Assembly (NCBI GenBank): GCA_044359885.1
Contig: JBIKLI010000007.1
Span: 1 to 35,115 of the forward strand
Direction: 5' to 3'
Length of the DNA stretch: 35,115 nucleotides
Source of the DNA: CAIOSQ01 sp044359885
GTDB lineage: Bacteria > Pseudomonadota > Alphaproteobacteria > CACIAM-22H2
Each line of letters begins with the position of its first letter. The first letter of the stretch is position 1. The notes beneath the pieces were generated by a model. The model ran no database searches, was not told where the DNA came from, and saw only the letters and a list, made by a program, of their open reading frames with translations. This document shows, one piece after another, positions 1 to 11,703 of this stretch. The translations under genes were made by a program, and so were the position numbers.

Positions 1-1
1 C

Positions 2-535
2 TTTGCCGACAAGAGCGCGGTGACCAAGCGCTGGAACGAAGGCACCCAGAGCGTGATCAAGGGCGAGACCCTGTTCCAGATCATGGGCGACTGGGCGAAG
101 GCGGAGTTCTTCGCCGCGAAGCAGGAAGCCGGCAGGGACTTCCACTGCGTGCCCGTGCCGGGAACGCAGAACAGCTTCTACTTCAACACCGACGCGATCC
201 TGTTCTTCAAGTCGCGCAACGACGTGCCGCAGGCCAAGGCGACGCTGGCCCGCATCCTCATGGATCCGAAGGCGCAGGAGGAGTTCAACATCGTCAAGGG
301 CTCCGTGCCGGCGCGCATCGACGCGGACATCTCGCGCTTCGACGCCTGTTCGCAGAAGAGCTATGCCGACTTCAAGGCGGCGGGCCAGGCCGGCACGCTG
401 GTGCCGTTTCCGGCGATGGTCCTGTCCGCGGCGCGCTTCGGCGCGATGACCGACGTCGTGGTGCAGTTCTACGCGAGGCCAGAGACGCCGACGGCGGACG
501 TCGTCGCCCGGCTGGTCGCTGCCGCGCGCATCTGA
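2..535 (+). CDS. Carbohydrate ABC transporter substrate-binding protein, C-terminal part (GtsA-like)
   Basis: The frame is open from the left edge to a TGA at 533-535, so only the last 177 residues are present; signal peptide and N-lobe lie outside the window. The visible part looks like the C-lobe of a family 1 extracellular solute-binding protein: a GDWAKAEF segment, then PVPGTQNSFYFNTDAI, then a helical tail that includes a KGSVPAR turn. These match the glucose/mannose-binding GtsA group as I remember it. It would capture a sugar in the periplasm and deliver it to the two permeases encoded directly downstream. The next gene starts about 60 nt later, so this is the first visible gene of an operon. 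The substrate is inferred from the transporter type; another sugar or sugar acid is possible. Confidence 0.85.
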   Translation, partial: FADKSAVTKRWNEGTQSVIKGETLFQIMGDWAKAEFFAAKQEAGRDFHCVPVPGTQNSFYFNTDAILFFKSRNDVPQAKATLARILMDPKAQEEFNIVKGSVPARIDADISRFDACSQKSYADFKAAGQAGTLVPFPAMVLSAARFGAMTDVVVQFYARPETPTADVVARLVAAARI

Positions 536-597
536 AGGTCATGCGGGGGCGTCGCCAGGACGTCCCCGCGCCACCCCTTTCGCCAGCGAGGTCGACG

Positions 598-1497
598 ATG
601 CGACCCAAGCCGAGTGCGCGTGCGCGGCTGGAGACAATCCTGCCCGCGATCGTCCTGTCGCCGGCCTTCGTGCTCGCGATCCTGTTCTTCTGCGGCCTGT
701 CGATATGGATCGGGGCGCTGTCCCTGACCCCGTCGCGTGGCCGCATCCAGTGGCAATGGGCCGGCCTCGACCAGTATGCGCGACTGTTCGCCGACGAGGC
801 CTGGATCGCGTCGCTGGTCAATCTGGCCGTCTTCCTGCCGGTGGCGATCGGCCTGCCCCTGGCGCTTGGGGCGTTCCTGGCGATCCTGCTCGACCAGCGC
901 ATCCGTGCGGAGGGGATCCTGCGCACGCTCTATCTGTATCCGCTCGCCTTGTCCTGGATCGTGTCCGGGACGCTGTGGCTCTGGATGCTGCGTCCGGACA
1001 TCGGGATCGAGAGCCTGCTGAAACGAGCGGGCTTCGCGAATGCCTCGTTCGACTGGGTCGTCAACCCCGACTATTCGATCTACGCGATCGCCCTGGTCGC
1101 GGTCTGGCATTCGACGGGGTTCGTGATGGCGCTGTTCGTCGCCGGCCTGCGCGGCATCGACGACAGCATCGTCAAGGCGGCGCGGATCGATGGCGCGAGC
1201 CTGCCGCGCGTCTACTGGAGCATCATCCTGCCGGCGCTGCGGCCCACGGTCTTCAGCGCGCTGCTGATCCTGCTGCCGGCGATGATCAAGACCTACGATC
1301 TCGTCGTCGTCCTGACGCAGGGCGGTCCAGGGCATTCGAGCATGCTGCCCGCGGTCTTCGCCTACGAACGGTTCTTCGCGCGCAACCTGATGGGCCTGGG
1401 GGCCGCCGCCGGTGTCGTGATCCTGGCGCTGTGCGTCGCGATCGCCGTTCCGTACATCCTGGTCGAACTGCGGAGGCAGCGCAGCCATGAAGCCTGA
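598..1497 (+). CDS. Carbohydrate ABC transporter permease, MalF/GtsB-like
   Basis: Inner-membrane permease of a sugar importer, 299 residues with about six hydrophobic segments. The cytoplasmic EAA loop that contacts the ATPase is visible as KAARIDGASLPRVYW near the middle of the C-terminal half, and LYPLALSWIVSG and GLRGIDDSIVKAA are typical of the GtsB glucose/mannose group. I chose the ATG at 598 because GAGG (588-591) sits 6 nt upstream. An in-frame ATG at 541 would add 19 residues without family resemblance, and its AAGG lies too close to the codon. It follows the binding protein gene and overlaps the next permease gene by 11 nt, so the two are probably translationally coupled. Substrate specificity is inferred from resemblance only. 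Confidence 0.9.
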   Translation: MRPKPSARARLETILPAIVLSPAFVLAILFFCGLSIWIGALSLTPSRGRIQWQWAGLDQYARLFADEAWIASLVNLAVFLPVAIGLPLALGAFLAILLDQRIRAEGILRTLYLYPLALSWIVSGTLWLWMLRPDIGIESLLKRAGFANASFDWVVNPDYSIYAIALVAVWHSTGFVMALFVAGLRGIDDSIVKAARIDGASLPRVYWSIILPALRPTVFSALLILLPAMIKTYDLVVVLTQGGPGHSSMLPAVFAYERFFARNLMGLGAAAGVVILALCVAIAVPYILVELRRQRSHEA

Positions 1498-2344
1498 ATT
1501 CGGCCCCGCGCGCGTCGCGATCCATGTCGCGTTGCTCCTCGCGCTCGTCTTCTTCGCCCTGCCCGCCTGGTTCGCGCTGGTCAATTCCTTCAAGCCTCTG
1601 GAAGAGATCGTCGACGGCAACGTCTTCGGTCTGCCGCGCGAGTGGACGCTCGCGGCCTGGTCGAAGGCCTGGCGCACGGCCTGCACCGGCGCTGCGGAAT
1701 GTGGCGGATTGTCGGGCTATTTCGTCAACTCCGTCGCCGTCGTGGTTCCCGCGACGCTCATCGGCGCGCTCTGGGGCTGCTTCAACGGCTACGTGCTGGC
1801 GAAGTGGCGGTTCCGCGGCAGCGAGGCGGTGCTGTTCGTGCTGATGTTCGGTTCGTTCATCCCGATCGGCCTGTTCCTGTTCCCGCTGACGATCGTGTTC
1901 GACCGGCTTGGCCTGTCCAGCGGGCTGGCCGGACTGACGATCGTCTATGTCGTCTACTCGCTGCCGACGGCGCTGTTCTTCCGGAACTACTTCGTCGGCT
2001 TCCCCGGCGAACTGATCAAGGCGGCGCGGATCGACGGTGCCGGCCTGCTGCGGACCTTCTGGTACGTCGTGCTGCCGACCGCCAAGCCGATCCTGACGGT
2101 GGTCGTGATCATGTCGTTCACCAACATCTGGAACGACTTCCTGTTCGCGCTGGTCCTGGCGCCGTCCGACAGCCAGACCGTCACGGTCGGGCTCAACAAC
2201 CTGATCACCGTCGTCGAGGACCGCCCCGAATACAACGTCCACATGGCGGGCGCGCTGATCGCCGCGCTGCCGACCGCGCTCGTCTACGTCGTCGCCGGAA
2301 AACACTTCGTGCGCGGGCTCACCGCCGGCGCCGTGAAAGGATAG
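1487..2344 (+). CDS. Carbohydrate ABC transporter permease, MalG/GtsC-like
   Basis: Second inner-membrane permease of the importer, 285 residues. The start has GGAGG at 1472-1476, about 10 nt upstream, and lies inside the end of the preceding gene. The EAA loop is visible as KAARIDGAGLLRTFWYVVLP. Segments such as CGGLSGYFVNS, KWRFRG, TNIWNDFLF, the YNVHMAGALIAALPT stretch and the C-terminal FVRGLTAGAVKG closely resemble the GtsC glucose/mannose permeases. It should form the heterodimeric channel with the preceding permease and bind the ATPase encoded 3 nt downstream. Family and fold are clear; the transported sugar is not determined by the sequence. Confidence 0.92.
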   Translation: MKPEFGPARVAIHVALLLALVFFALPAWFALVNSFKPLEEIVDGNVFGLPREWTLAAWSKAWRTACTGAAECGGLSGYFVNSVAVVVPATLIGALWGCFNGYVLAKWRFRGSEAVLFVLMFGSFIPIGLFLFPLTIVFDRLGLSSGLAGLTIVYVVYSLPTALFFRNYFVGFPGELIKAARIDGAGLLRTFWYVVLPTAKPILTVVVIMSFTNIWNDFLFALVLAPSDSQTVTVGLNNLITVVEDRPEYNVHMAGALIAALPTALVYVVAGKHFVRGLTAGAVKG

Positions 2345-2347
2345 ACC

Positions 2348-3445
<1,098 letters not shown>

Positions 3446-3468
3446 CCGCCCAAACGAGGATCCTGCCC

Positions 3469-4182
3469 ATGATGACGTCCGAGACCCGCGACCGGCTCAA
3501 GACGGTCAGCACCGCCACGCTGTGCACGGCGCTGTTCAAGCGCGGTCTGCGCAACCAGTTCATCCAGGACGTGCGGCCCCTGAATCCCGGTCTCGGCACC
3601 ATGGTCGGCGAGGCGTTCACGCTGCGCTACATCCCGGCGCGCGAGGACCTCAACCCGATCACGGTGTTCCAGGACCGAGCCCATCCGCAGCGCAAGGCGG
3701 TGGAGGCATGTCCGGCCGGCGCAGTGATGGTCATCGACAGCCGCAAGGACGCGCGCGCCGCCTCCGCGGGATCGATCCTGGTCACCCGCCTGATGGTGCG
3801 CGGAGTCGCGGGGGTCGTCACCGATGGCGGCTTTCGCGATTCGCCCGAGATCGCGCGGCTCGCCATTCCGGCCTATCACAACCGGCCATCCGCTCCGACC
3901 AATCTGACCCTGCATCAGGCGCTCGACATCGACGTCCCCGTGGGGTGCGGCGACGTCGCGGTATGGCCGGGCGACATCATGGTCGGCGATGGGGAAGGGG
4001 TCGTCGCGATACCTGCGGCGATCGCCGACGATGTCGCGCTCGAAGCCGTCGAAATGACCGCGTTCGAGGACTTCGTCACCGAGAAGGTGCGCGAGGGCCG
4101 GTCGATTCTCGGTCTCTATCCGCCCACCGAGGAATCCAACAAGGCGGAGTTCGCGGCCTGGCGCGTCGCGCAGGGACGCTGA
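3469..4182 (+). CDS. RraA / HMG-aldolase superfamily protein
   Basis: A 237-residue protein of the RraA-like superfamily, which includes regulators of RNase E, class II pyruvate aldolases (4-hydroxy-4-methyl-2-oxoglutarate aldolase) and uncharacterised members. The core motif GGFRD is visible with R123 and D124, and the fold-typical stretches GCGDVAVWPGDIMVGD and GVVAIPA follow. Where HMG aldolases have an acidic residue 21 positions before the arginine, this protein has S102. GAGGA (3456-3460) lies 8 nt upstream; a second ATG at 3472 is an equal candidate. Its place directly behind a sugar importer suggests a role in catabolism of the imported compound rather than RNase E control. That is inference, and the reaction is unknown. 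Confidence 0.85.
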   Translation: MMTSETRDRLKTVSTATLCTALFKRGLRNQFIQDVRPLNPGLGTMVGEAFTLRYIPAREDLNPITVFQDRAHPQRKAVEACPAGAVMVIDSRKDARAASAGSILVTRLMVRGVAGVVTDGGFRDSPEIARLAIPAYHNRPSAPTNLTLHQALDIDVPVGCGDVAVWPGDIMVGDGEGVVAIPAAIADDVALEAVEMTAFEDFVTEKVREGRSILGLYPPTEESNKAEFAAWRVAQGR

Positions 4183-4216
4183 CGTCGTCCCGAGACGGAA
4201 GGGAAGTTCGAACGCC

Positions 4217-4936
4217 TCAGCGCCGGACCCGCAGCGCGGATCCGGCAGCGGCGAAGCGCGCGTCGATCGCATCGAGGTCGACGAGGCCGGCGGGGTCCGC
4301 CTTGCGCGGCTGCGTCGCGAGGCCCGGCGCACGGTCGCGGCGCCAGAGCGCCAGCAGACGTTCCAGTTCGTCCAGCGGCCGCGCATGGTCGTCGGCCCGG
4401 AGGCAGAGATCGGGGAAATCCTCGGTGGTGACGAGGCGCAGAGCGGCCGATTGCTGGCCGCGCGCATCGCCGCCCGCCCGCTGTCCGGCCTGCATCGCGC
4501 CGAGAAGCCGGGCAGGCAGGTCGTGGGCGCGATCGGCCAGGAATGTCGCCAGCGTGCCGCCGACCACGGCCGGGCCCGCCAGCATGTTGCCCGCGACGCT
4601 GACCGACGGTCCGTCCGCGTGCCCGCACCACATCACGCAGTTCTCGCCGGTCCAGGCGGCGCTGCGCCCATGACGGTCGATGGCGTGCACCTGCCGCAGG
4701 CCGCGGCCCTCGTCGCCCGCGACCGCGCCGCGAATGGCCTGCTCGGGCGTCAGTCCACGCGCCATCGCGTCGAGGATCGCGGGACCGAGATAGCGGTTCG
4801 AGAAGGATTGCGACGCCACGGCCCCGACACCTGCGCGCAGATGGGGGACGCTGGCCCCGACCGCGAAATTGCAGGTGGCGACGGCACAGGCGAAGGCGCC
4901 GGACGCGGCATCATGGGCGAGGATCGACCAGGTCAT
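4217..4936 (-). CDS. DUF1028 family protein (Ntn-hydrolase-like fold)
   Basis: A 239-residue protein recognised as DUF1028 by its start MTWSILAHDAASGAFACAVA and the segments GVGAVASQSFSN, NMLAGPAVV and LRADDHARPLDELERLL. Members are predicted to have an Ntn-hydrolase-like fold; their biochemical role is not established to my knowledge. The ATG at 4936 gives the usual family N-terminus. An in-frame ATG at 4996 would add a 20-residue arginine-rich stretch unlike the family. No strong ribosome binding site is visible at either. The gene converges with the RraA-like gene, with 34 nt between the two stops. It lies on the same strand as secA but is separated from it by a likely terminator and about 270 nt, so it is probably transcribed on its own. 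Confidence 0.85.
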   Translation of the reverse strand: MTWSILAHDAASGAFACAVATCNFAVGASVPHLRAGVGAVASQSFSNRYLGPAILDAMARGLTPEQAIRGAVAGDEGRGLRQVHAIDRHGRSAAWTGENCVMWCGHADGPSVSVAGNMLAGPAVVGGTLATFLADRAHDLPARLLGAMQAGQRAGGDARGQQSAALRLVTTEDFPDLCLRADDHARPLDELERLLALWRRDRAPGLATQPRKADPAGLVDLDAIDARFAAAGSALRVRR

Positions 4937-5152
4937 CGTCCGTCGCCGCCTGCGGGGCGCGCGAACGCAGCCCACCGTCGCGAGTCGCGTGTCCATGCGG
5001 ATCGCTCTGGCCGATTTGGAAGGCGTGGTCTCATCACCTGCTCTGTCCCGGTTCCGGTCCGGCTGCCGGGTCGGCCCCTGCGTGACCGCCGCGCGCAGAC
5101 GCCGCCCGGCCTGTCGACTTCGCGCCAGACCACGCCAGGACGATCAAGCGCC

Positions 5153-5206
5153 GAAAAACCCGGGGTTAGCTCAGGGGCCGGTCGGTTCAGGGCTCTGTCC
5201 CCGGTT
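5153..5206 (-). terminator. Probable intrinsic terminator of secA
   Basis: On the minus strand, just after the secA stop, an AACCGGGG arm (5199-5206) can pair with CCCCGGGTT (5157-5165), leaving one bulged G. The loop is long, about 33 nt. The 3' arm runs directly into a short T-run (plus-strand AAAAA at 5154-5158). The position is right for secA, but the long loop lowers confidence. Confidence 0.4.
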
Positions 5207-5210
5207 GGTT

Positions 5211-7958
<2,748 letters not shown>

Positions 7959-8012
7959 GCGCGCGTTTCCTTCGGTGGTCTGGCGGCTCCGCGCCGGAAC
8001 GGCGGGTCGGGA

Positions 8013-8041
8013 CAATTAAGAGGCGCCACCGCGGGTGTCAA
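8013..8041 (-). promoter_or_regulatory. sigma70-type promoter of secA
   Basis: On the minus strand, TTGACA (8036-8041) and TAATTG (8013-8018) are separated by exactly 17 nt. This would start transcription near 8006 and give a leader of about 48 nt before the secA ATG. The -35 box is a perfect consensus, which stands out in such GC-rich DNA. Confidence 0.7.
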
Positions 8042-8127
8042 CTTGGGGGACCGGCTTGTGGCACGCCTCCGCGGAGGGCAAGATGCGGCACCGCGTCACC
8101 CGATCCCCTCGCGAAAGGCCGTTTTCG

Positions 8128-8985
8128 ATGTCAATGCTCCTGCGCGCCGCCGCCATCGGCCTCGCCTTGTCGTCCGGGGGCCTCGCGCCGGCGTCGGCCC
8201 AGCAGGCGCCGGCGGGCATCCAGGCCGCCGATGCGGCGGCCGACCCGGTCCTGGCGATCGTGGACGGGACCGCGATCCGGCGATCCGACCTGCAGGGCGT
8301 CCAGCGGGCCCTGCCGGCCCAGTTCCAGCAGATGCCGCTGGAGATGCTGTTTCCGCTGCTGATCGACCGCATGATCGACGCCAAGCTGCTGGCGATCGCC
8401 GGTCGGAAGGACAACATCCACGCCGAACCGGAACTGCGCGCCCGGGTGGAGTCCTTCGAGGAGCGTCTGATCCAGGAAGCCTACCTGACCCGCCGGATCA
8501 CCGCGGCGGCGACCGAGGACGCGATCCAGGCGCGCTACCGCAAGTTCGTCGCCGAGAACCCTGCCGAGACCGAAGTCAGCGCGCGGCATATCCTGGTCGC
8601 CTCGGAGCAGAAGGCGCGGGAGATCCTGGCGGCGCTCGCCCGGGGCGGGGATTTCGCCAGGCTTGCGGCCGAGAACTCCCTGGATCCGTCGGGCAAGGAC
8701 AACGGCGGCGATCTGGGGTTCTTCAAGAAGGGCGACATGGTGCCGGAGTTCTCCGAGGTCGCCTTCTCGCTGAAGGACGGCCAGACCGCCGACAAGCCGG
8801 TGAAGTCGCAATTCGGCTGGCACGTCATCCGCGTCGACAAGGTTCGCGAGATCGCCCAGGGCATCGAGGATCTGCGCGAGGAGATCACCAGCCAGATCTC
8901 GCAGGAAGTGGTGAACGCGGAGGTCGCGCGGCTGCGCGGCGGCGCGAAGATCGAGCGCTTCAACCTCGACGGCAGCCCGCGCTGA
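8128..8985 (+). CDS. Secreted parvulin-type peptidylprolyl isomerase (PpiC/PrsA-like)
   Basis: A 285-residue periplasmic foldase with cis-trans prolyl isomerase activity. The N-terminus is a signal peptide (LLRAAAIGLALSSGG core, probable cleavage after ASA at residue 24). A SurA_N-like helical segment follows with GTAIRRSDLQ and LLIDRMIDAKLL. The rotamase domain begins at SARHILVASEQKA and ends with FGWHVIRVDKV; GGDLGFFKKGDMVPEF is a typical parvulin core. The ATG at 8128 has GAAAGG about 10 nt upstream. An ATG at 8083 with GGAGGG 4 nt upstream would give a longer arginine-rich n-region and cannot be excluded. It diverges from secA, which fits export and folding sharing one locus, and argJ follows 19 nt downstream, probably as one transcript. 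Confidence 0.92.
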   Translation: MSMLLRAAAIGLALSSGGLAPASAQQAPAGIQAADAAADPVLAIVDGTAIRRSDLQGVQRALPAQFQQMPLEMLFPLLIDRMIDAKLLAIAGRKDNIHAEPELRARVESFEERLIQEAYLTRRITAAATEDAIQARYRKFVAENPAETEVSARHILVASEQKAREILAALARGGDFARLAAENSLDPSGKDNGGDLGFFKKGDMVPEFSEVAFSLKDGQTADKPVKSQFGWHVIRVDKVREIAQGIEDLREEITSQISQEVVNAEVARLRGGAKIERFNLDGSPR

Positions 8986-9004
8986 ACGCGCACGAGACCG
9001 AGCC

Positions 9005-10240
9005 ATGGCCAAGCATCCCGTTTCTCCGCTCGCGCCGGCCGGTCTGCCGGCCCTTCCGCCGCTCGCCGGTCTTCGCTTCGCCGCCGGCTGCACAGGCATG
9101 CGCTACAAGGGGCGCGACGATCTGATGGTCGCCGCGCTTGATCCGGGCACGACCATCGCCGCGGTCACGACCCGCAATGCGATGTGCTCGGCGCCGGTGG
9201 ACTGGTGCCGCCTCCAGGCGAAGCATGGCCGGGCCCGGGCGATCGTCGTCAACGCCGGCAACGCCAACGTGTTCACGGGCCGCGATGGCCAGCGCGCGGT
9301 CGAGACCACCGCGCGCGAGACGGCCGCGCTGCTGGGCTGCGCCCCCGGCGAAGTCTTCGTCTCGTCGACCGGCGTGATCGGCATGAAGCTGCCGGTCGAG
9401 AAGATCGTGGCGACGCTGCCCGGTCTTGCGGCGGCGTTGTCGGCGGACGGGGCCGAGCGCGCGCTGCGCGCCATCATGACCACCGACACCTTCCCCAAGG
9501 CGGCGGTGCGCAATGCGCGGATCGGTCGCACGGCGGTCACGATCCTCGGGTTCTGCAAGGGCTCGGGAATGATCGCGCCGGACATGGCGACGATGCTCGG
9601 CTACGTCTTCACCGATGCCCGCCTGCCCGCCGCCGTCCTGCGCCGGCTGCTGCGCGAGGGCGCCGACCGGTCGTTCAACTGCATGACGGTGGATGGCGAC
9701 ACCTCGACTTCGGACACCGTGCTGCTGGCGGCGACCGGCAAGGCGGTCCATCCCGCGATCCGCGGCGCCGGCGACCCGGCGCTGCGCGACTTCCGCGCCA
9801 AGCTCGACTCCCTGATGATCGAACTGGCGCAGCTGGTGGCCCGCGACGGCGAGGGGGCGCAGAAATTCGTCACCGTCAAGGTCTCCGGCGCCCGGACCGA
9901 CGCCTCGGCGCGCAAGGTCGCGCTGTCGATCGCCAATTCGCCGCTGGTCAAGACCGCGATCGCGGCCGGCGACGCCAACTGGGGCCGTGTTGTGATGGCG
10001 ATCGGCAAGTCCGGCGAGCCTGCCGATCGCGACCGGACCTCGGTCCGGATCGGCGGCGTCACCATCGCCCGGCGCGGCGATCTGGTTCCGGGCTACGAGG
10101 AGGCGCCGGTCGCGGCCCATATGGCTGGCCGCGAGATCCTGGTCGAAGCCGAGATCGGCGTCGGCAAGGGCAAGGCGACGGTGTGGACCTGCGACCTGAC
10201 CCACGGCTATGTCGACATCAACGGCAGCTATCGCAGCTGA
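9005..10240 (+). CDS. argJ: Bifunctional glutamate N-acetyltransferase / ornithine acetyltransferase ArgJ
   Basis: Arginine biosynthesis enzyme that transfers the acetyl group from N-acetylornithine to glutamate, and may also use acetyl-CoA. It has 411 residues, the usual length. The self-cleavage site is visible in GMIAPDMATML: the family cleaves between Ala195 and Thr196, and Thr196 becomes the N-terminal nucleophile of the beta chain. The conserved VDGDTSTSDT loop and the C-terminal GYVDINGSYRS also match. Whether this enzyme is mono- or bifunctional cannot be told from sequence alone. It follows the parvulin gene by 19 nt, and its end overlaps the longest form of the mutT frame, so co-transcription is likely. 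Confidence 0.97.
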   Translation: MAKHPVSPLAPAGLPALPPLAGLRFAAGCTGMRYKGRDDLMVAALDPGTTIAAVTTRNAMCSAPVDWCRLQAKHGRARAIVVNAGNANVFTGRDGQRAVETTARETAALLGCAPGEVFVSSTGVIGMKLPVEKIVATLPGLAAALSADGAERALRAIMTTDTFPKAAVRNARIGRTAVTILGFCKGSGMIAPDMATMLGYVFTDARLPAAVLRRLLREGADRSFNCMTVDGDTSTSDTVLLAATGKAVHPAIRGAGDPALRDFRAKLDSLMIELAQLVARDGEGAQKFVTVKVSGARTDASARKVALSIANSPLVKTAIAAGDANWGRVVMAIGKSGEPADRDRTSVRIGGVTIARRGDLVPGYEEAPVAAHMAGREILVEAEIGVGKGKATVWTCDLTHGYVDINGSYRS

Positions 10241-10691
10241 GGGTTGCGCGGGCGACGTGCCGGCAGGCTGGAGCGCGCCGGCTTCGCATCCGGTGCGCAG
10301 CGTCCTGGTGGCGGCGGCGGCGCTGATCGACGACGAGGGGCGGATCCTTCTGGCGCAGCGGCCGCCGGGCAAGCCGATGGCCGGGCTCTGGGAGTTCCCG
10401 GGCGGCAAGGTCGATCCCGGCGAGACGCCCGAGGCGGCCCTCGCGCGCGAACTCGCCGAGGAACTGGGCATCGACATCACCACCGCCTGCCTGGCGCCCT
10501 TCGCCTTCGCCTCCCACCGCTATCCCGAGTTCCACCTGCTGATGCCGCTCTTCCTGTGCCGCCGCTGGAAGGGGATCCCGGTGCCGCGCGAAGGCCAGCG
10601 TCTCGCCTGGGTCCGGCCGCTCGGCATGTCGGCCTACCCGATGCCGCCGGCGGACCTGCCGCTGGTGGCGATGCTGCGGGATTATCTCTGA
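10209..10691 (+). CDS. mutT: MutT-type Nudix hydrolase (8-oxo-dGTP diphosphatase)
   Basis: Sanitises oxidised nucleotides, typically hydrolysing 8-oxo-dGTP to the monophosphate. The complete Nudix box is present: G-K-V-D-P-G-E-T-P-E, then RELAEELGI, with the catalytic glutamates in REL-EE. The sequence before it, LLAQRPPGKPMAGLWEFPGG, is typical of MutT rather than of ADP-ribose pyrophosphatases. The ATG at 10209 lies within argJ and overlaps it by 32 nt. A GTG at 10257, which would remove 16 residues with no family similarity, is a plausible real start. It converges with the methyltransferase gene, with 16 nt between them. Confidence 0.88.
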   Translation: MSTSTAAIAAEGCAGDVPAGWSAPASHPVRSVLVAAAALIDDEGRILLAQRPPGKPMAGLWEFPGGKVDPGETPEAALARELAEELGIDITTACLAPFAFASHRYPEFHLLMPLFLCRRWKGIPVPREGQRLAWVRPLGMSAYPMPPADLPLVAMLRDYL

Positions 10692-10700
10692 TCGTCCGCG

Positions 10701-10717
10701 GCGCGGCTCAGCCGCGC
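10701..10717. terminator. GC-rich hairpin between convergent mutT and methyltransferase genes
   Basis: GCGCGGC (10701-10707) and GCCGCGC (10711-10717) form a 7-bp stem. The 3-nt loop is the TCA at 10708-10710, which is the minus-strand gene's stop codon. There is no T-run, so intrinsic termination is uncertain; a bidirectional pause or mRNA 3' end stabiliser is also possible. Confidence 0.35.
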
Positions 10718-11616
10718 GGCGCCGTCTCGCCGGCCGGAAGTTCGACGCTGCCCAGCGCGTCGGCCAGCCGCGCCGCGGCGCTGCCGGGGCGCAAGGGGCG
10801 GGGCTGGGAGGGCGACGGCGCCCAGCCGGTCAGCGTCACGATCTCGAAACTCGCGTGGATGCGCCCGTCGGGGCGGCCGTGGCGCTGCCCGTAGAGGGCG
10901 GCGGCGCGCAGCAGCACTTCGCGTCGGGTGAATTGGCGGGGGCGCGCGACCGTCGCGTTGGCCTCGCCCATGCCGCGCAGATCGCGCATCAGCGCGAGCG
11001 CGTCCGGGTAGGAGACGTCGAGCAGGTCCGCATCCGCCACCGGCAGGGCGAAGCCGGCGCGCTGGAGCAGGGCACCCGCGTCGCGCGTCTCGATGAACGG
11101 CGAGACGCGCGGGCTGGCGCCGCCCGCGACGTCGCTCTCGGCCTCCAGCAGGCATTGCCGCAGTTCCTGCAGCGTCCGGCCGCCGAGCAGCGAGGCCAGG
11201 AGCAGGCCGTCGGGGCGCAGCGCACGGCGGATCTGCGCCAGTGCGCCGGGCAGGTCGTTGACCCAGTGCAATGCCAGGTTCGAGAGCACCACATCGAAGC
11301 TGCCGGTCGCGAAGGGCAGGGCTTCCTCGTCGGCGGCGAGGCGCGGCGGCGCTGCGGCCGCGACCATCGCCGGGGCAAGGTCGGCGGCGACGTAGAGCTC
11401 GTCGCCGGCCCGCGCGCCGAGAGCCTGCCGCAGCAGGTCGCCGCGCGCGCCGAGCTCCAGCGCGCGCGCGAAGCGCGGGCGGATGTCGTCCAGCCGGTCG
11501 GCGAGGCGCTCGGCGCCGGCACGGGCCAGGAAGTCGTGGCGCGCGAAGCTGGCCGCGGCGCGGGCGCGCTGCCGGCCGATGGCGGTGCGGTCGAAGACGA
11601 TCATCGATCTGTCCAT
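10708..11616 (-). CDS. SAM-dependent methyltransferase, BioC/NDUFAF5-like
   Basis: A 302-residue class I methyltransferase-fold protein. The N-terminus MIVFDRTAIGRQRARAA and the segments LPFATGSFDVVLSNLALHWVNDLPGAL and RRALRPDGLLLASLLGG are characteristic of the alphaproteobacterial proteins related to mitochondrial NDUFAF5. That human protein hydroxylates an arginine of the complex I subunit NDUFS7. The glycine-rich SAM loop reads ELGARGD, somewhat unlike the usual DxGxGxG. A BioC-like role in biotin synthesis is the main alternative, but no biotin genes are nearby. ATGs at 11616 and 11604 are both possible; neither has a strong ribosome binding site. It diverges from comF across roughly 90 nt. 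The NDUFAF5-type function is inferred from resemblance. Confidence 0.82.
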   Translation of the reverse strand: MDRSMIVFDRTAIGRQRARAAASFARHDFLARAGAERLADRLDDIRPRFARALELGARGDLLRQALGARAGDELYVAADLAPAMVAAAAPPRLAADEEALPFATGSFDVVLSNLALHWVNDLPGALAQIRRALRPDGLLLASLLGGRTLQELRQCLLEAESDVAGGASPRVSPFIETRDAGALLQRAGFALPVADADLLDVSYPDALALMRDLRGMGEANATVARPRQFTRREVLLRAAALYGQRHGRPDGRIHASFEIVTLTGWAPSPSQPRPLRPGSAAARLADALGSVELPAGETAPRG

Positions 11617-11703
11617 GGCGCAGGTGGATTAGCCCGCTGGCGCGTGGGAGGCAACGCGATCGCCGCCTTGCGGACGGCAGGCAGCCCGGCCCAGGCTGAG
11701 GGA

